Of a DNA stretch of 16,938 nt, positions 5,453-14,068 are shown one piece after another. The stretch is from Hungateiclostridiaceae bacterium UBA3934 (GTDB lineage Bacteria > Bacillota > Clostridia > Acetivibrionales > DTU013). Every line of letters starts with the position of its first letter. Within the stretch, counting starts at the first letter, position 1. The translations under genes and the position numbers were made by a program. A model generated the notes under the pieces. The model did no database searches, was not told the origin of the DNA, and worked only from the letters and a program-made list of their open reading frames with translations. The stretch is from the NCBI GenBank assembly GCA_002385815.1, contig DGEE01000117.1:6178-23115 (forward strand). The letters run 5' to 3'.

Positions 5453-7546
5453 TCAACGAGATGATTCGTTCCGGATCCTATCTGCTTCTCTGCTGTCAAG
5501 ACCGTAAATCATGTATACAAGCTCATCGATTTCTCTGAGCAGTTTATCCGTTTCGGCGTCATGGCACTGACCCGCAGTTGCATTTTTTCTGATGTGGTGG
5601 GTCAGATCTCCACTGCCATACCTGTCATACACTGAATCCGCTGTGTCCCGGCTGCTCACGTCTGCCCCGCCGCGGAAAATCTGCTGGAGCTTTTCCGCTC
5701 TTCCGGCAAGGTCTTTCCCGGTTTTTTCGTCAGCTCTGACCACCGGCAGCTGTTCCAGTATGAATTTGTTGATTGCAAGATAACCACCTGCGAGATGCCT
5801 TTCATAAAACTTTTCTCTCAGAAACCATGACATGAATCTGCTGTTGAGCAGTGCCAGCAAATAGAACGGATCCATGCCCCCGAAATCATAAATGGCATAT
5901 GCGCCGACTCCAAGCGCCAGCGGCTCCCTGCTGAAATACGCTTCCAGCTCCCTTGCCATCCCGGCTATGCATATCTTATCTCTGCACCACAGCTCCCACT
6001 TGCTGTCGGCTATTTTTTCACCTCTGGCGATATACGGGTTTTTGTATGTAGTTCCCATGTATCTCACTTTGCTGCGGTCCAGCCGGTACCTGTCTATCGA
6101 ACCGCTCACCGCAAAGGGTATGGCACTGCCGGTATCGCTTTCCGCCGGCGCCGGGGTATTTGCAGTGTATGGCATATCCCTGATGTACTGCTTCAGTATC
6201 CTGGCCTGGAAGCCGGCAGCTCCCGATGCGATCTTTATGCCGTAATCCGCCAATGTCTGATACTGCTTGATTTTCGGTTTGATGACAAAGCATCGGGCAT
6301 GCAGTTGCTGCAGACTGGCTGCGGTATATTCACAGAAGCCGGCTTCGCTGCTGCAGTCCTCCGTGGTGTGTTTGCCCGGTCTGTGCGGATCACCGCTGTC
6401 TGTGGTGCTCTCTCCCGATTCTTTTGTATCACAGCGAGTCGCTTCGGCATTCCCGCCGGACGCGCCCGGTCTGCTTTTACTGCCCGCTTCCAACCGGTTA
6501 CCTGTCACTATTATGGGATAGACACCGACTCCGGAAAACACCTTCAAGTCAGATATGCTTATGGTATACCTGAGCCCGTTTTCCCTGAGATGCTGCAGCA
6601 CCGGGGCGGCATACTGCGATACAAGCAGCTTGTTGGGAACGATCCAGCAGTAGACTCCTTTTTCGTTCAGCCTGCGAATACCGTCCAGCAGAAATGCGGC
6701 ATATATATCGAATGCCCCTTTGAGCTGCGGGTATTTCTTTTTCAGGGCCCGCCTCATCCCGCGGTCGCTTTTGGAAGCTTCCACAGCCGAAATATACGGC
6801 GGGTTTCCTATTATCACATCGAAGCCGCATGCATCATGCTCAAACAGGCTGTCGGCACATGTGACGCTGCACCTGAAGTCTGAAGGTCCGCTGTCAATGA
6901 GTTCCTCTGACCCGACATCGCCGGTGTACCGTTCAAATTCAGTGATAAGCTCGTACCACAGCCGCAGCCTGGTTATTTCTACTGCTGTGGCATCGATATC
7001 TGTCCCATGGATGCTGTTTACCACTGCATTGTATTTCAGGATGAAAGGGTGCCTGCCGGGGAATATGTGCCTGCTAATACCGGACCGTATCCTCACTATT
7101 TCATCCAGCATACCGCATATGAATGCTCCGCAGCCTGCAGCCGGATCGAAAACCCTGATGGTTTCCAGTGCCCTGTCGGCTCTCAGCACCATTTCTGCAT
7201 CGATGTCTGCGGCATCCTGTGCCTCTGCTGTTATATTATCCAGAAATTTCAGTGTGTTATTGAATGAAAGACCGGTGGAATTGGAAAGATAGTGAGCCAG
7301 GCTGTCCCGGCACATGAACCTGACAACTTCCGGCGGCGTGTAAAAAATGCCGGATCTCTTTTTGCGGCCGGTCTGCAGAGTGTCCGTATATAGCTTGACC
7401 AGTGCATCCGGAGCCGGTCTGCCGTCCGAAGGAGTACCATGCAGGAGGGCAGCCGCGCCCGGCTCTGCCCAGGCACTGCCGCCTGTGATCCTGTCACAGA
7501 CACTGTCGAAAGCTTTCTTGTACCCGCTGTCCAGGTTGGATCCCAT
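5453..7546 (-). CDS. N6-adenine DNA methyltransferase, Eco57I/TaqI-like
   Basis: This is a 697-aa protein. A GIFYTPPEVVRFM block (66-78, motif X region) is followed by the SAM-binding motif DPAAGCGAF (134-142, a variant of DPACGSGxF). The catalytic motif IV is NPPY (248-251) in FDVIIGNPPYI, as in gamma-type m6A enzymes. Residues 500-600 match the TaqI-like target-recognition/C-terminal domain (LALLNSRFMSWFLREKFYER, then GGYLAINKFILEQLPV). Type IIG enzymes carry an N-terminal PD-(D/E)xK nuclease of 150 or more residues. Here only about 65 residues precede motif X, and no such motif is visible, so it looks like a methylase without nuclease. Residues 352-404 are a Ser/Gly/Thr/Glu-rich insert, probably disordered. 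GGAGG (7556-7560) precedes the ATG. Its start is 18 nt from the dut stop, so the two are cotranscribed. No restriction gene is in the window. Confidence 0.93.
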   Translation of the reverse strand: MGSNLDSGYKKAFDSVCDRITGGSAWAEPGAAALLHGTPSDGRPAPDALVKLYTDTLQTGRKKRSGIFYTPPEVVRFMCRDSLAHYLSNSTGLSFNNTLKFLDNITAEAQDAADIDAEMVLRADRALETIRVFDPAAGCGAFICGMLDEIVRIRSGISRHIFPGRHPFILKYNAVVNSIHGTDIDATAVEITRLRLWYELITEFERYTGDVGSEELIDSGPSDFRCSVTCADSLFEHDACGFDVIIGNPPYISAVEASKSDRGMRRALKKKYPQLKGAFDIYAAFLLDGIRRLNEKGVYCWIVPNKLLVSQYAAPVLQHLRENGLRYTISISDLKVFSGVGVYPIIVTGNRLEAGSKSRPGASGGNAEATRCDTKESGESTTDSGDPHRPGKHTTEDCSSEAGFCEYTAASLQQLHARCFVIKPKIKQYQTLADYGIKIASGAAGFQARILKQYIRDMPYTANTPAPAESDTGSAIPFAVSGSIDRYRLDRSKVRYMGTTYKNPYIARGEKIADSKWELWCRDKICIAGMARELEAYFSREPLALGVGAYAIYDFGGMDPFYLLALLNSRFMSWFLREKFYERHLAGGYLAINKFILEQLPVVRADEKTGKDLAGRAEKLQQIFRGGADVSSRDTADSVYDRYGSGDLTHHIRKNATAGQCHDAETDKLLREIDELVYMIYGLDSREADRIRNESSR

Positions 7547-7564
7547 ACTGTCAGTCCTCCGGCA

Positions 7565-8191
7565 TTATTTGCTGCCAGTGTGGCCAAATCCCCCGCCTCT
7601 GTCCTCACCAATGCTTCTCGGATCCGGATGCGGTATGAATTCAGCCTGCTTATATTCACAGAAAATCATCTGGGCGATCCTTTCGCCTTTTTTTATATAT
7701 ATGGTCCCATACGGGTTGCCCTGCTTATCGATGTAGAGCTTTTGGCTCATAACTGCCGGTGCCGCCTCGCCTGGTACCGTGATCCCGCAGTGTCGGGCCA
7801 GGTATGTGCCAAGATCGACTTCTTCGTAATTGTCCTTCAGTTCATCCAGCAGCCCCGGATCCGCAGCTATCTGATAAGGCAGATTTGCTATATTGTATGT
7901 GTTCTGGAGAATGACACCGACGGTATCGCGGTAATCACTGTCCACCGTTCCTGGACTGTTTGGTATCCTGAGCTGGGTTCTCAGGGACAGGCCACTTCTC
8001 GGCCTGATCTGGGCTTCCAGATCTGTGTCTGCTGCCATTGAAAAGTCCAGGGGCATTATCTTCGTCTCTCCGGGCCTTATGACCATATCCATGGTCGCGA
8101 ACAGATCACAGCCCGCTGCGTGCTTTGAGGCATATTGCGGGATCCTGCCCTCACCCCGGACATTGATATACACTTTGACTCTGTTTTCCAT
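7565..8191 (-). CDS. dut: dUTP diphosphatase with an insertion
   Basis: This is a 208-aa trimeric-type dUTPase that hydrolyses dUTP to dUMP and PPi, keeping uracil out of DNA and feeding dTMP synthesis. Motif 1 is AAGCDLFA (25-32), motif 2 RPRSGLSLR (63-71), motif 3 NSPGTVDSDYRD (78-89, catalytic D84 and Y87). Motif 4 is GERIAQMI (169-176) and motif 5 RGGGFGHTGSK (198-208), the mobile C-terminal arm. Typical family length is about 145-150 aa. The excess is an insert of roughly 50-55 residues between motifs 3 and 4 (about 100-160). I chose the ATG at 8189-8191 because GGAGGAGAG lies directly upstream. The frame is open 54 codons further, but that part has no dUTPase features. It lies between the U32 gene (154 nt upstream) and the methyltransferase gene. 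Confidence 0.95.
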   Translation of the reverse strand: MENRVKVYINVRGEGRIPQYASKHAAGCDLFATMDMVIRPGETKIMPLDFSMAADTDLEAQIRPRSGLSLRTQLRIPNSPGTVDSDYRDTVGVILQNTYNIANLPYQIAADPGLLDELKDNYEEVDLGTYLARHCGITVPGEAAPAVMSQKLYIDKQGNPYGTIYIKKGERIAQMIFCEYKQAEFIPHPDPRSIGEDRGGGFGHTGSK

Positions 8192-8345
8192 ATGCTCTCC
8201 TCCTTCGGGGATGGTTCCTGATTTCGGGGAAGGTTCTCCAAAATACACTTCTATGCTATACTGTGAGCTCCGGCATGTTTCCGTTTTCCGGACAGTTCCG
8301 ACACTCTTATGAGGTATCCTGCCCGCAGGCAATGTCCCCGCTCCG

Positions 8346-10952
8346 CTAAACACCCCTGTAGTAATGACCTTTTGTAAACCCTGAGGCTTTTATCTTCTCC
8401 GCCAGCCGGCCCGAAGCCGCTTTTTCGCCGGTGTCAGGTGCGGCCAGCGCAGCTCTGTACAGCCTTACAAGCTCTTTTATTGTATCGGTGTCCTCGTCCC
8501 ATATATATAGCCTGAAAATGTCGATGCCTGCATCAGCGAGGCTGCTGAGGGCATCGGGCACAAAAAGCACATTCGAATTGAGTATGGTACTCCTGCAATC
8601 GATATTGTCGCACAGGACAGGAAATTCCATGCCGAGCCTGTCCCTCAGCGAGTACTCGCCACTGCCGCAGCAACCGGTGCATTTTGACGAACTGGCGAAA
8701 CCGCCCTCGATACATCCCGGCGGGCAGTATTCGCTGATCATCAGGGGGAGTCTGCCGTATACAGCGGCTTCCAGTTTTATCGCTCCCGGCCGCCTCTGTT
8801 CATACGCCTGAACATTTTCTGATACCTGTTTCAGGTTTTCCGTCAATCCGGATATCTGCCGGAGGGTCAGCTCAACAGACACCGCAGCACTTTCCAGTCC
8901 AAGCTCTGCAGCCTTTGCGACAGAATGTGAGTTGAAAAGGTTGAGAGATATGTCTCCGGCCACTTTCAACCCATCGATCCCGGCCAGTTTGCGGACTGTC
9001 CCTGTATTTGCCGCCAGGACGCCGTCGATTGTTCCCCTGCTGTTGTACTCGGCAATGAACCTGTCGATAAGCTTTTCATAGTTCCCCCTGGCAACCGGAG
9101 GAAGCCAGCAAAATACCTCTGCCCCGGCATTTGCAGCAGCTCCGGCAGCATGTCTGAAACCCGGTCTCCAAAGTGCAGATAACGGCATGTAGAGCCTGTC
9201 AGCGCCTAGCCCCGCCAGGTCATGTTTTTCGTCCCATCTGTAAAAGTACAATGATATCAGAGGCCGCCTGGTTTTCAGAACTGACCTGTCATCCAGGCTG
9301 TTCTGATTCGATTTGTACTGCCCGCCGATATGCGCATCGACAACATTTCCATCTCCCATGCCGGTGTTATTGCAGTACCTGTCCGGATACCTGTCTGCCC
9401 TTGCTTCATATAATGCTTCAAGGGCTTTCCTTCTGACATCATTGATTTCACTGATGGGAATGGTCAGCCCATCCTGCATGTCAACATCCAGCCGGATAAA
9501 GGTAAAAGGCGTAGATCCGGTCCTTTTCAACTGCGCAGTCAGCCTTTCCCTGGTAAGCGGCCTGTTTACAGCAGTTTCTGCGTGAACTGATCCCGAAAAG
9601 ACTATCCTGTGCCCTTCATCGTCATCCACTGTAAGCACCAGCGGATGGCCTTTTTCCAGGACAGCAGCGCCTCTGATCAGGATACGCTTCATATTTCCGT
9701 CACTGAAAGTCCTTCGGGCTTCCCTGATCAATTCTGCATCGGTCGTCTTGTACACTTTCATCCCTGGTGCTATTCTCCCACTGAAAAAACCGGCTTCGAC
9801 GCTGTCGCCCTTCGCAGCTTTTTTTACGTTCCGGCCATCCTTTTTCAGCAGACTGACAGTGCCTCCGGGGCTGTCGGAGCCTCCGGTCCATATCTCTATG
9901 CCATCGCCGATGGACAAGTCGTCCTCCAACCTGATTCTGACAGTTTTCCGCCTTCTGTCGTATGATATTGTACTTCCTATACAGATGCCGCTGTTGTTGG
10001 GCTTTTCATAGCTCATCATATCGGCACCTGTTTTGCCTTTCAGATAGCCTGGTGAGAAACCGCCTCTGTTGAATATCTGCAATAAGTCCTTCCTGTCTCT
10101 TTCATCGATGCTTAGTTTTGAAGCAGCACCCTTTTCGACCTGTTCCAGCCCCGTATCAAGGTATTTCCTGTAGATCCGGACCACAGTGGCCACATATTCG
10201 GGACTCTTCATCCTGCCTTCTATTTTGAGGGATCTGATGCCTGAAGCTGCGATTTCAGCGATGTATTCCAAAGTATTCATATCCTTCGGGCTCAACAGGT
10301 AGCGCTGTTGGTCGGATTGCCTGTTCTTGCCGTCAGAACTGACAAGGGTATAGGCGAGCCTGCACGGCTGGGCACACCTGCCCCTGTTGCCGCTTCTGCC
10401 GCCGATCATGCTGCTCATCAGGCACTGTCCCGAGTAGCATACGCACATCGCTCCATGTACGAACATTTCCACCTCGAGCTCTGTGTTGCGGGCTATCCAT
10501 GCTGCCTGCTCCAGAGTCAGTTCCCTTGCCAGCACCACTCTTTGGAACCCCATTTCTTCAAGCAGCCGTACGCCTTCCAGATCGTACACCGTCATCTGGG
10601 TGCTCCCGTGCAGCGGCAGGTCCGGGAATGTCCTCCTAAGCAATGCTGCCAGACCCAGATCCTGAACTATTATGCCGTCTATCCCGGCATTGCAGACCTC
10701 GCCGGCATAGTCCAGTGCCTGGGGGATCTCATCATCTCTGAGCAGAGTATTCAGCGTCAGATAAATGCTCACACCCCTGGCATGAGCATATCTCAATCCT
10801 TCCTGTAATTCCACGATATCAAAATTGCCTGCCTGCTGTCTGGCATTGAAAAGCTTTCCGCCGAGGTAAACTGCGTCTGCACCGTTTTCCACCGCTGCGT
10901 GCAGAGATTCCATGTCACCTGCCGGAGCCAGCAGTTCAACTGATTTTTTCAT
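8346..10952 (-). CDS. U32 family peptidase-like protein with DUF3656
   Basis: This is an 868-aa protein from the ATG at 10950-10952 (MKKSVELLAPAGDMES), preceded by GGGAG at 10958-10962. A frame-open ATG at 11022-11024 has no ribosome binding site, and its extra 24 residues are not family-like. Residues 1-310 are the U32 domain, with HGAMCVCYSGQCLMSS (167-182) and NRGRCAQPCRLAY (189-201). C170, C177, C193 and C197 match the [4Fe-4S] ligand pattern of U32 proteins. DUF3656 spans about 405-525. The C-terminal 300 residues form a second U32-like half with another Cys cluster (SEYCPPGC, KCTGCCGSG). Characterised U32 proteins (TrhP for tRNA U34, RlhA for 23S rRNA) are prephenate-dependent RNA hydroxylases rather than proven proteases. 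An RNA-modifying role is inferred here. It follows zapA, from which a terminator separates it. Confidence 0.94.
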   Translation of the reverse strand: MKKSVELLAPAGDMESLHAAVENGADAVYLGGKLFNARQQAGNFDIVELQEGLRYAHARGVSIYLTLNTLLRDDEIPQALDYAGEVCNAGIDGIIVQDLGLAALLRRTFPDLPLHGSTQMTVYDLEGVRLLEEMGFQRVVLARELTLEQAAWIARNTELEVEMFVHGAMCVCYSGQCLMSSMIGGRSGNRGRCAQPCRLAYTLVSSDGKNRQSDQQRYLLSPKDMNTLEYIAEIAASGIRSLKIEGRMKSPEYVATVVRIYRKYLDTGLEQVEKGAASKLSIDERDRKDLLQIFNRGGFSPGYLKGKTGADMMSYEKPNNSGICIGSTISYDRRRKTVRIRLEDDLSIGDGIEIWTGGSDSPGGTVSLLKKDGRNVKKAAKGDSVEAGFFSGRIAPGMKVYKTTDAELIREARRTFSDGNMKRILIRGAAVLEKGHPLVLTVDDDEGHRIVFSGSVHAETAVNRPLTRERLTAQLKRTGSTPFTFIRLDVDMQDGLTIPISEINDVRRKALEALYEARADRYPDRYCNNTGMGDGNVVDAHIGGQYKSNQNSLDDRSVLKTRRPLISLYFYRWDEKHDLAGLGADRLYMPLSALWRPGFRHAAGAAANAGAEVFCWLPPVARGNYEKLIDRFIAEYNSRGTIDGVLAANTGTVRKLAGIDGLKVAGDISLNLFNSHSVAKAAELGLESAAVSVELTLRQISGLTENLKQVSENVQAYEQRRPGAIKLEAAVYGRLPLMISEYCPPGCIEGGFASSSKCTGCCGSGEYSLRDRLGMEFPVLCDNIDCRSTILNSNVLFVPDALSSLADAGIDIFRLYIWDEDTDTIKELVRLYRAALAAPDTGEKAASGRLAEKIKASGFTKGHYYRGV

Positions 10953-11101
10953 ATCTGCTCCCATCTTCATTCCATAAGCCGCATCAACCACATCGGCTTT
11001 GTTTTGGTACAAAGTTTCCGTCATATCAGCCGGTCATCTCTTGCGGTTGCTGTACTTCATATTATTGTCCTCTGATCTCCGGAATAAAAATCCGGTTGCA
11101 T

Positions 11102-11134
11102 AAAAAAAGCTCTGCAGGGTTTGCCTCGCAAAGC
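11102..11134 (-). terminator. rho-independent terminator of zapA
   Basis: Read on the minus strand, GCTTTGC (11128-11134) pairs with GCAGAGC (11109-11115) through 7 bp including one G-U wobble, with a 12-nt loop. Seven T's follow (11102-11108). It is about 115 nt past the zapA stop. Confidence 0.75.
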
Positions 11135-11248
11135 GGCTGGATTGCTCCGTTTTCATTGCCATGCATATCTTGGGTGGACAAGTCCGGCTCAGGCTGCGGT
11201 CATAACGACAGACCCGGGGCTGAGGGCTCATATCGGTGTCCAAACAGC

Positions 11249-11668
11249 CTAAACCTGTTCCCTGACTCGCTCCGCCTTGTCCAGTGAGTTGCGCACTTCA
11301 TTGAGTTCCGCTTCCCTTTTTGCCAACTCCAGCTTCAATTCTGTGTTCTGATCGCTCAATGATGTATTTTCCTGCTGCAATGCCTTGTTTTCTCTCTTTA
11401 GTCTTTCCAGTTCCTCAGTGACCTTTTTCAGCTGATTTTTCAACTCATGCTCGGATTCCCGGCTCTTGAACAAATCATCAACCACATTGATTGCCGTGAG
11501 AACAGCCGCCAGCGAAGTGCTGAGCTTGTTGTTCATTTTCAGTATATCCGTCATTTTTCTGTCTACATAAAGGCCGACCCTGTGTATGTATTCCACCGAT
11601 TCCGATCCTACTACTTTGTAATCCTTGCCGGCTATCCTGAGTTCGACCTTATTTTTTTTGGCAGTCAA
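11249..11668 (-). CDS. zapA: cell division protein ZapA family
   Basis: This protein has 139 aa from TTG at 11666-11668 (MTAKKNKVELRIAGKDYKVV). The in-frame ATG at 11678-11680 would sit immediately against the only Shine-Dalgarno (AAAGGA), whereas the TTG has about 11 bases of spacing. The true start could still be the ATG. The N-terminal 75 residues are the ZapA globular domain, with SVEYIHRVGLYVDRKM and the conserved block ending in A.LTAINVVDDLF. Residues 75-139 are an unbroken coiled coil rich in Glu, Lys, Leu and Asn. ZapA binds FtsZ and crosslinks its filaments at the division site in the cytoplasm. The long coiled coil resembles clostridial forms more than the short E. coli protein. 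A following U32 gene is a common clostridial arrangement. Confidence 0.92.
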   Translation of the reverse strand: MTAKKNKVELRIAGKDYKVVGSESVEYIHRVGLYVDRKMTDILKMNNKLSTSLAAVLTAINVVDDLFKSRESEHELKNQLKKVTEELERLKRENKALQQENTSLSDQNTELKLELAKREAELNEVRNSLDKAERVREQV

Positions 11669-11726
11669 TGAAATCAGCATCCTTTCGGCGATTTAAAGAC
11701 TTCTGATACACGTCAAAGAAAATTTT

Positions 11727-11779
11727 AAGGAGATCATCTCCGGAAATACAGCCCTCCGGAAACGTCTCCTTATATTATA
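11727..11779 (-). promoter_or_regulatory. zapA promoter -10 and inverted-repeat leader
   Basis: TATAAT lies on the minus strand at 11774-11779, with no good -35 at 16-18 bp. Just inside it are nested repeats. AAGGAGA (11727-11733) is complementary to TCTCCTT (11765-11771). A perfect hairpin GGAGAT-C-ATCTCC (11729-11741) shares the first arm. CTCCGGAAA is repeated at 11738-11746 and 11754-11762. The two hairpins cannot form together, so alternative leader structures are possible. The large hairpin might instead end floT transcription. Confidence 0.35.
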
Positions 11780-11875
11780 CAATATTTCGCCAAAAAAGCA
11801 TATCTTTTAATGTTTTTTGACTATTTATTGTTTTTCGTACAAAACCTTATCTTCTGTCATCCTTACTGACTGATC

Positions 11876-13303
11876 CTATTGCTCTTTTTCTTCATCTGCC
11901 GGTCCTGCTTTCGGATCCGCATAGTTTTTGAGTATATTGGTCAGGTCTATCCCCGTCAGTCCCTTTATAGTTTCAGGCAGTTGGGCCATTACACCCGTGA
12001 TGTCCCTGGTGATCTTGGAAGCCCCTGATTCTCCGATCATAACGATCTTTTCCGTCTTAGCCAGCGGCTGTGCTATTGCTGCTGCAATCTCAGGCAACTT
12101 CTCGATGACCATCTGCGCTATGGCAGCGTCATTGAACTGCTTGTAAGCCTCGGCCTTCCTGGCAAGGGCTTCGGCTTCCGCTTCACCTTTCGCCTTTATG
12201 ACCTCAGCCTCTGCAAGACCTGCAGCCTTGATCGCTTCGGCCTTCGCAGCGCCCTCCGCCTTGATAGCGAATGACTGGGCTTCGGCTTCCTTTGATTTTC
12301 TGACCTTGTCAGCTTCTGCGCTCAGTTCTGTCCTGTACTTTTCCGCCTCAGCCGGCTTTCTGATCATTGCATCCAGTTCCTGCTCTTTTCTGAGCGCTTC
12401 CTGCTCCTGCAGTTCGATCTCTTTCTGTTTCTTTACGATTTCGACCTGCATGGCTTCTTTTTCGACTTCCTGCTGGAGCACATATTTTTTCTTGTCGTAT
12501 GCGAGGTCAGCTTCAGCCTTTTTCTCATTGATCGAAGCCTGGTATTCGGACATCTTCATTTCTTTGTCCCTGTTGGCTTCTGCCACCCTGGTCTCAGCAA
12601 GATACTTGGCTGTCTGGCCTGCCTGCATGGCTTCGGCGCTCTTTATGTCAGCATCTCTCTTTGCTTCAGCCTGTCCGATCACTGCATCTCTCTGGACTCT
12701 GGCGATCTGCGCTTTACCGAGGCTCTCAAGATAGCCATTCTTGTCCGCGATCTCTCTGATCGTGAATGAGATTATCCTCAGCCCCATGTTGGCAAGATCG
12801 CTGGCCGCCAGCTCCTGCACCTTTTGTGCAAATGCGTCCCTGTTTGCCATGATCTCTTCGACAGTGAGGTTGCCGACGATAGAACGCAGGTGGCCCTCCA
12901 GGGTCTGCGTCGCTATGCGCCTGATCTCTTCTTCCTTCAGACTCAGGAACTGCTCTGCAGCTGTTGCGATAGCTTCATGTGTGGAATCGATCTTGACCTG
13001 GGCCACACCGTCCACATTGACCTGTACTCCCTGTGACGTGTATGCACTGGAGTTCACGTCCAGAGGCATGATCCTGAGAGATATGGTTTTGGCTTTCTCA
13101 AGGACAGGCCAGACAAATGTTGCTCCGCCTTTTACTATTCTGAATCCTACGACCTGACCGTTTGGAAGCCTCTTTTTCCGGCCTGACACAATCAGCGCCT
13201 CATCGGGTCCGACCTTGACATATCTTCCCACGAATACTGATATCAGTATGAAGATGACAACGACAAGGGCAAGTGCGATAAGTACCGGTATAAGGTATCC
13301 CAT
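11876..13303 (-). CDS. floT: flotillin family membrane-scaffold protein (FloT/YuaG-like)
   Basis: This is a 475-aa protein. A hydrophobic anchor (about 5-27) is followed by the SPFH/band-7 domain (about 28-200) with VGPDEALIVSGRKK and the segment around LGRIISF-type LRIISFTIREI. Next is a long Ala/Glu/Lys-rich helical region (about 200-400) containing many EA repeats typical of the flotillin domain. A C-terminal oligomerisation segment (MVIEKLPEIAAAIAQPLAKT, then IVMIGE) matches FloT/YuaG. Flotillins organise ordered membrane domains and affect membrane fluidity, signalling kinases and sporulation in Bacillus. AAAGGGGG (13311-13318) is seven bases before the ATG. The NfeD-like gene is 42 nt upstream, the same order as yuaF-yuaG in Bacillus, so the two form an operon. 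Confidence 0.95.
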   Translation of the reverse strand: MGYLIPVLIALALVVVIFILISVFVGRYVKVGPDEALIVSGRKKRLPNGQVVGFRIVKGGATFVWPVLEKAKTISLRIMPLDVNSSAYTSQGVQVNVDGVAQVKIDSTHEAIATAAEQFLSLKEEEIRRIATQTLEGHLRSIVGNLTVEEIMANRDAFAQKVQELAASDLANMGLRIISFTIREIADKNGYLESLGKAQIARVQRDAVIGQAEAKRDADIKSAEAMQAGQTAKYLAETRVAEANRDKEMKMSEYQASINEKKAEADLAYDKKKYVLQQEVEKEAMQVEIVKKQKEIELQEQEALRKEQELDAMIRKPAEAEKYRTELSAEADKVRKSKEAEAQSFAIKAEGAAKAEAIKAAGLAEAEVIKAKGEAEAEALARKAEAYKQFNDAAIAQMVIEKLPEIAAAIAQPLAKTEKIVMIGESGASKITRDITGVMAQLPETIKGLTGIDLTNILKNYADPKAGPADEEKEQ

Positions 13304-13345
13304 TTAAAAACCCCCTTTATGTGTTTTATTCGTTTTTCGTATCTG

Positions 13346-14068
13346 TCATTTTTCCGCCTGTTTCAATGTTCCGTCACTCAGCTCGACATCATCTATGGTC
13401 AGCTTCTGCTGAACGACGGCTGCATTGCCTGCGATCTCTCTTATGATGACAACTGCTCCCCTGCGGATCTCAGTGCCTTCCAGAGATCTGGCAGACAGAG
13501 TGCCTCTCACGCCTTTGACTGTATAAGCTATCTCACCCAGCCCTTTTGCCGGAACAGAGGTTATGACCTCCGCTTCATATCCAACAAGGTCTTCCAGCGA
13601 AAACACTGAATTGGACTGGGAACCGTACATGAATTTGACTATGCCGTAGAATATCGCCGCTCCCATGGCACCGGCAAATCCAAGTGCCACGAAGGTACTG
13701 GCCAGGCCGCTCAACCCGAAGCCTTTCATCGATATGAGCCCTACCGCTCCGAATGTGGTTATGGCACTTGCCAAAACAAGAGGGCTGAAAGGTGATGGTG
13801 AGCCGGCAGTGTCTGGCGCATCTGAAAGCTGCACATCGGCTGCAGGGTCCGCCTCTGCTCCCGCAGCGATATCCATATCCGGAGGAGCGTCTGCCCCGAT
13901 GTCAAAATCACCGTCCACTTCGATCCCGTCTGCGTCGACACTTACGCCTATATCTATGTCATGGTCGATACCAATGCTGTCGCCGCCCTGGTCGCTCAAT
14001 CCTCCAAGTATGAAGGATATGACGGCATAGAACACACCGAATGCAAAGCATCCGATAAATACGTACAG
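13346..14068 (-). CDS. yuaF: NfeD-like membrane protein (YuaF-like), probable CTG start
   Basis: This protein has 240 aa if it begins at CTG 14066-14068. The first standard start codon is GTG at 14033-14035, but beginning there cuts the first transmembrane helix in half and leaves no ribosome binding site. Reading upstream in frame adds LYVFIGCFAFG, which completes a helix of about 22 residues. GGGGGTGG (14076-14083) lies 7 bases before this CTG (4 before the adjacent CTG). A stop at 14087-14089 closes the frame. After helix 1 comes an acidic Asp-rich loop (about 25-80), then two more hydrophobic segments (about 95-150). The C-terminal domain of about 70 residues (VGYEAEVITSVPAKGLGEIA...) is the NfeD OB-fold. 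NfeD proteins partner with SPFH proteins, here the following floT. Confidence 0.85.
   Translation of the reverse strand: MYVFIGCFAFGVFYAVISFILGGLSDQGGDSIGIDHDIDIGVSVDADGIEVDGDFDIGADAPPDMDIAAGAEADPAADVQLSDAPDTAGSPSPFSPLVLASAITTFGAVGLISMKGFGLSGLASTFVALGFAGAMGAAIFYGIVKFMYGSQSNSVFSLEDLVGYEAEVITSVPAKGLGEIAYTVKGVRGTLSARSLEGTEIRRGAVVIIREIAGNAAVVQQKLTIDDVELSDGTLKQAEK

Noticed and set aside
8192..8353. 54-codon N-terminal extension of the dUTPase frame
   Set aside because: The extension has no dUTPase motif and ends at a strong GGAGGAGAG in front of the internal ATG, which is the natural start.
11034..11243. 69-codon minus-strand ORF between zapA and the U32 gene
   Set aside because: It overlaps the zapA terminator, has no ribosome binding site, and its composition looks random (Arg/Ser-rich with scattered Cys).
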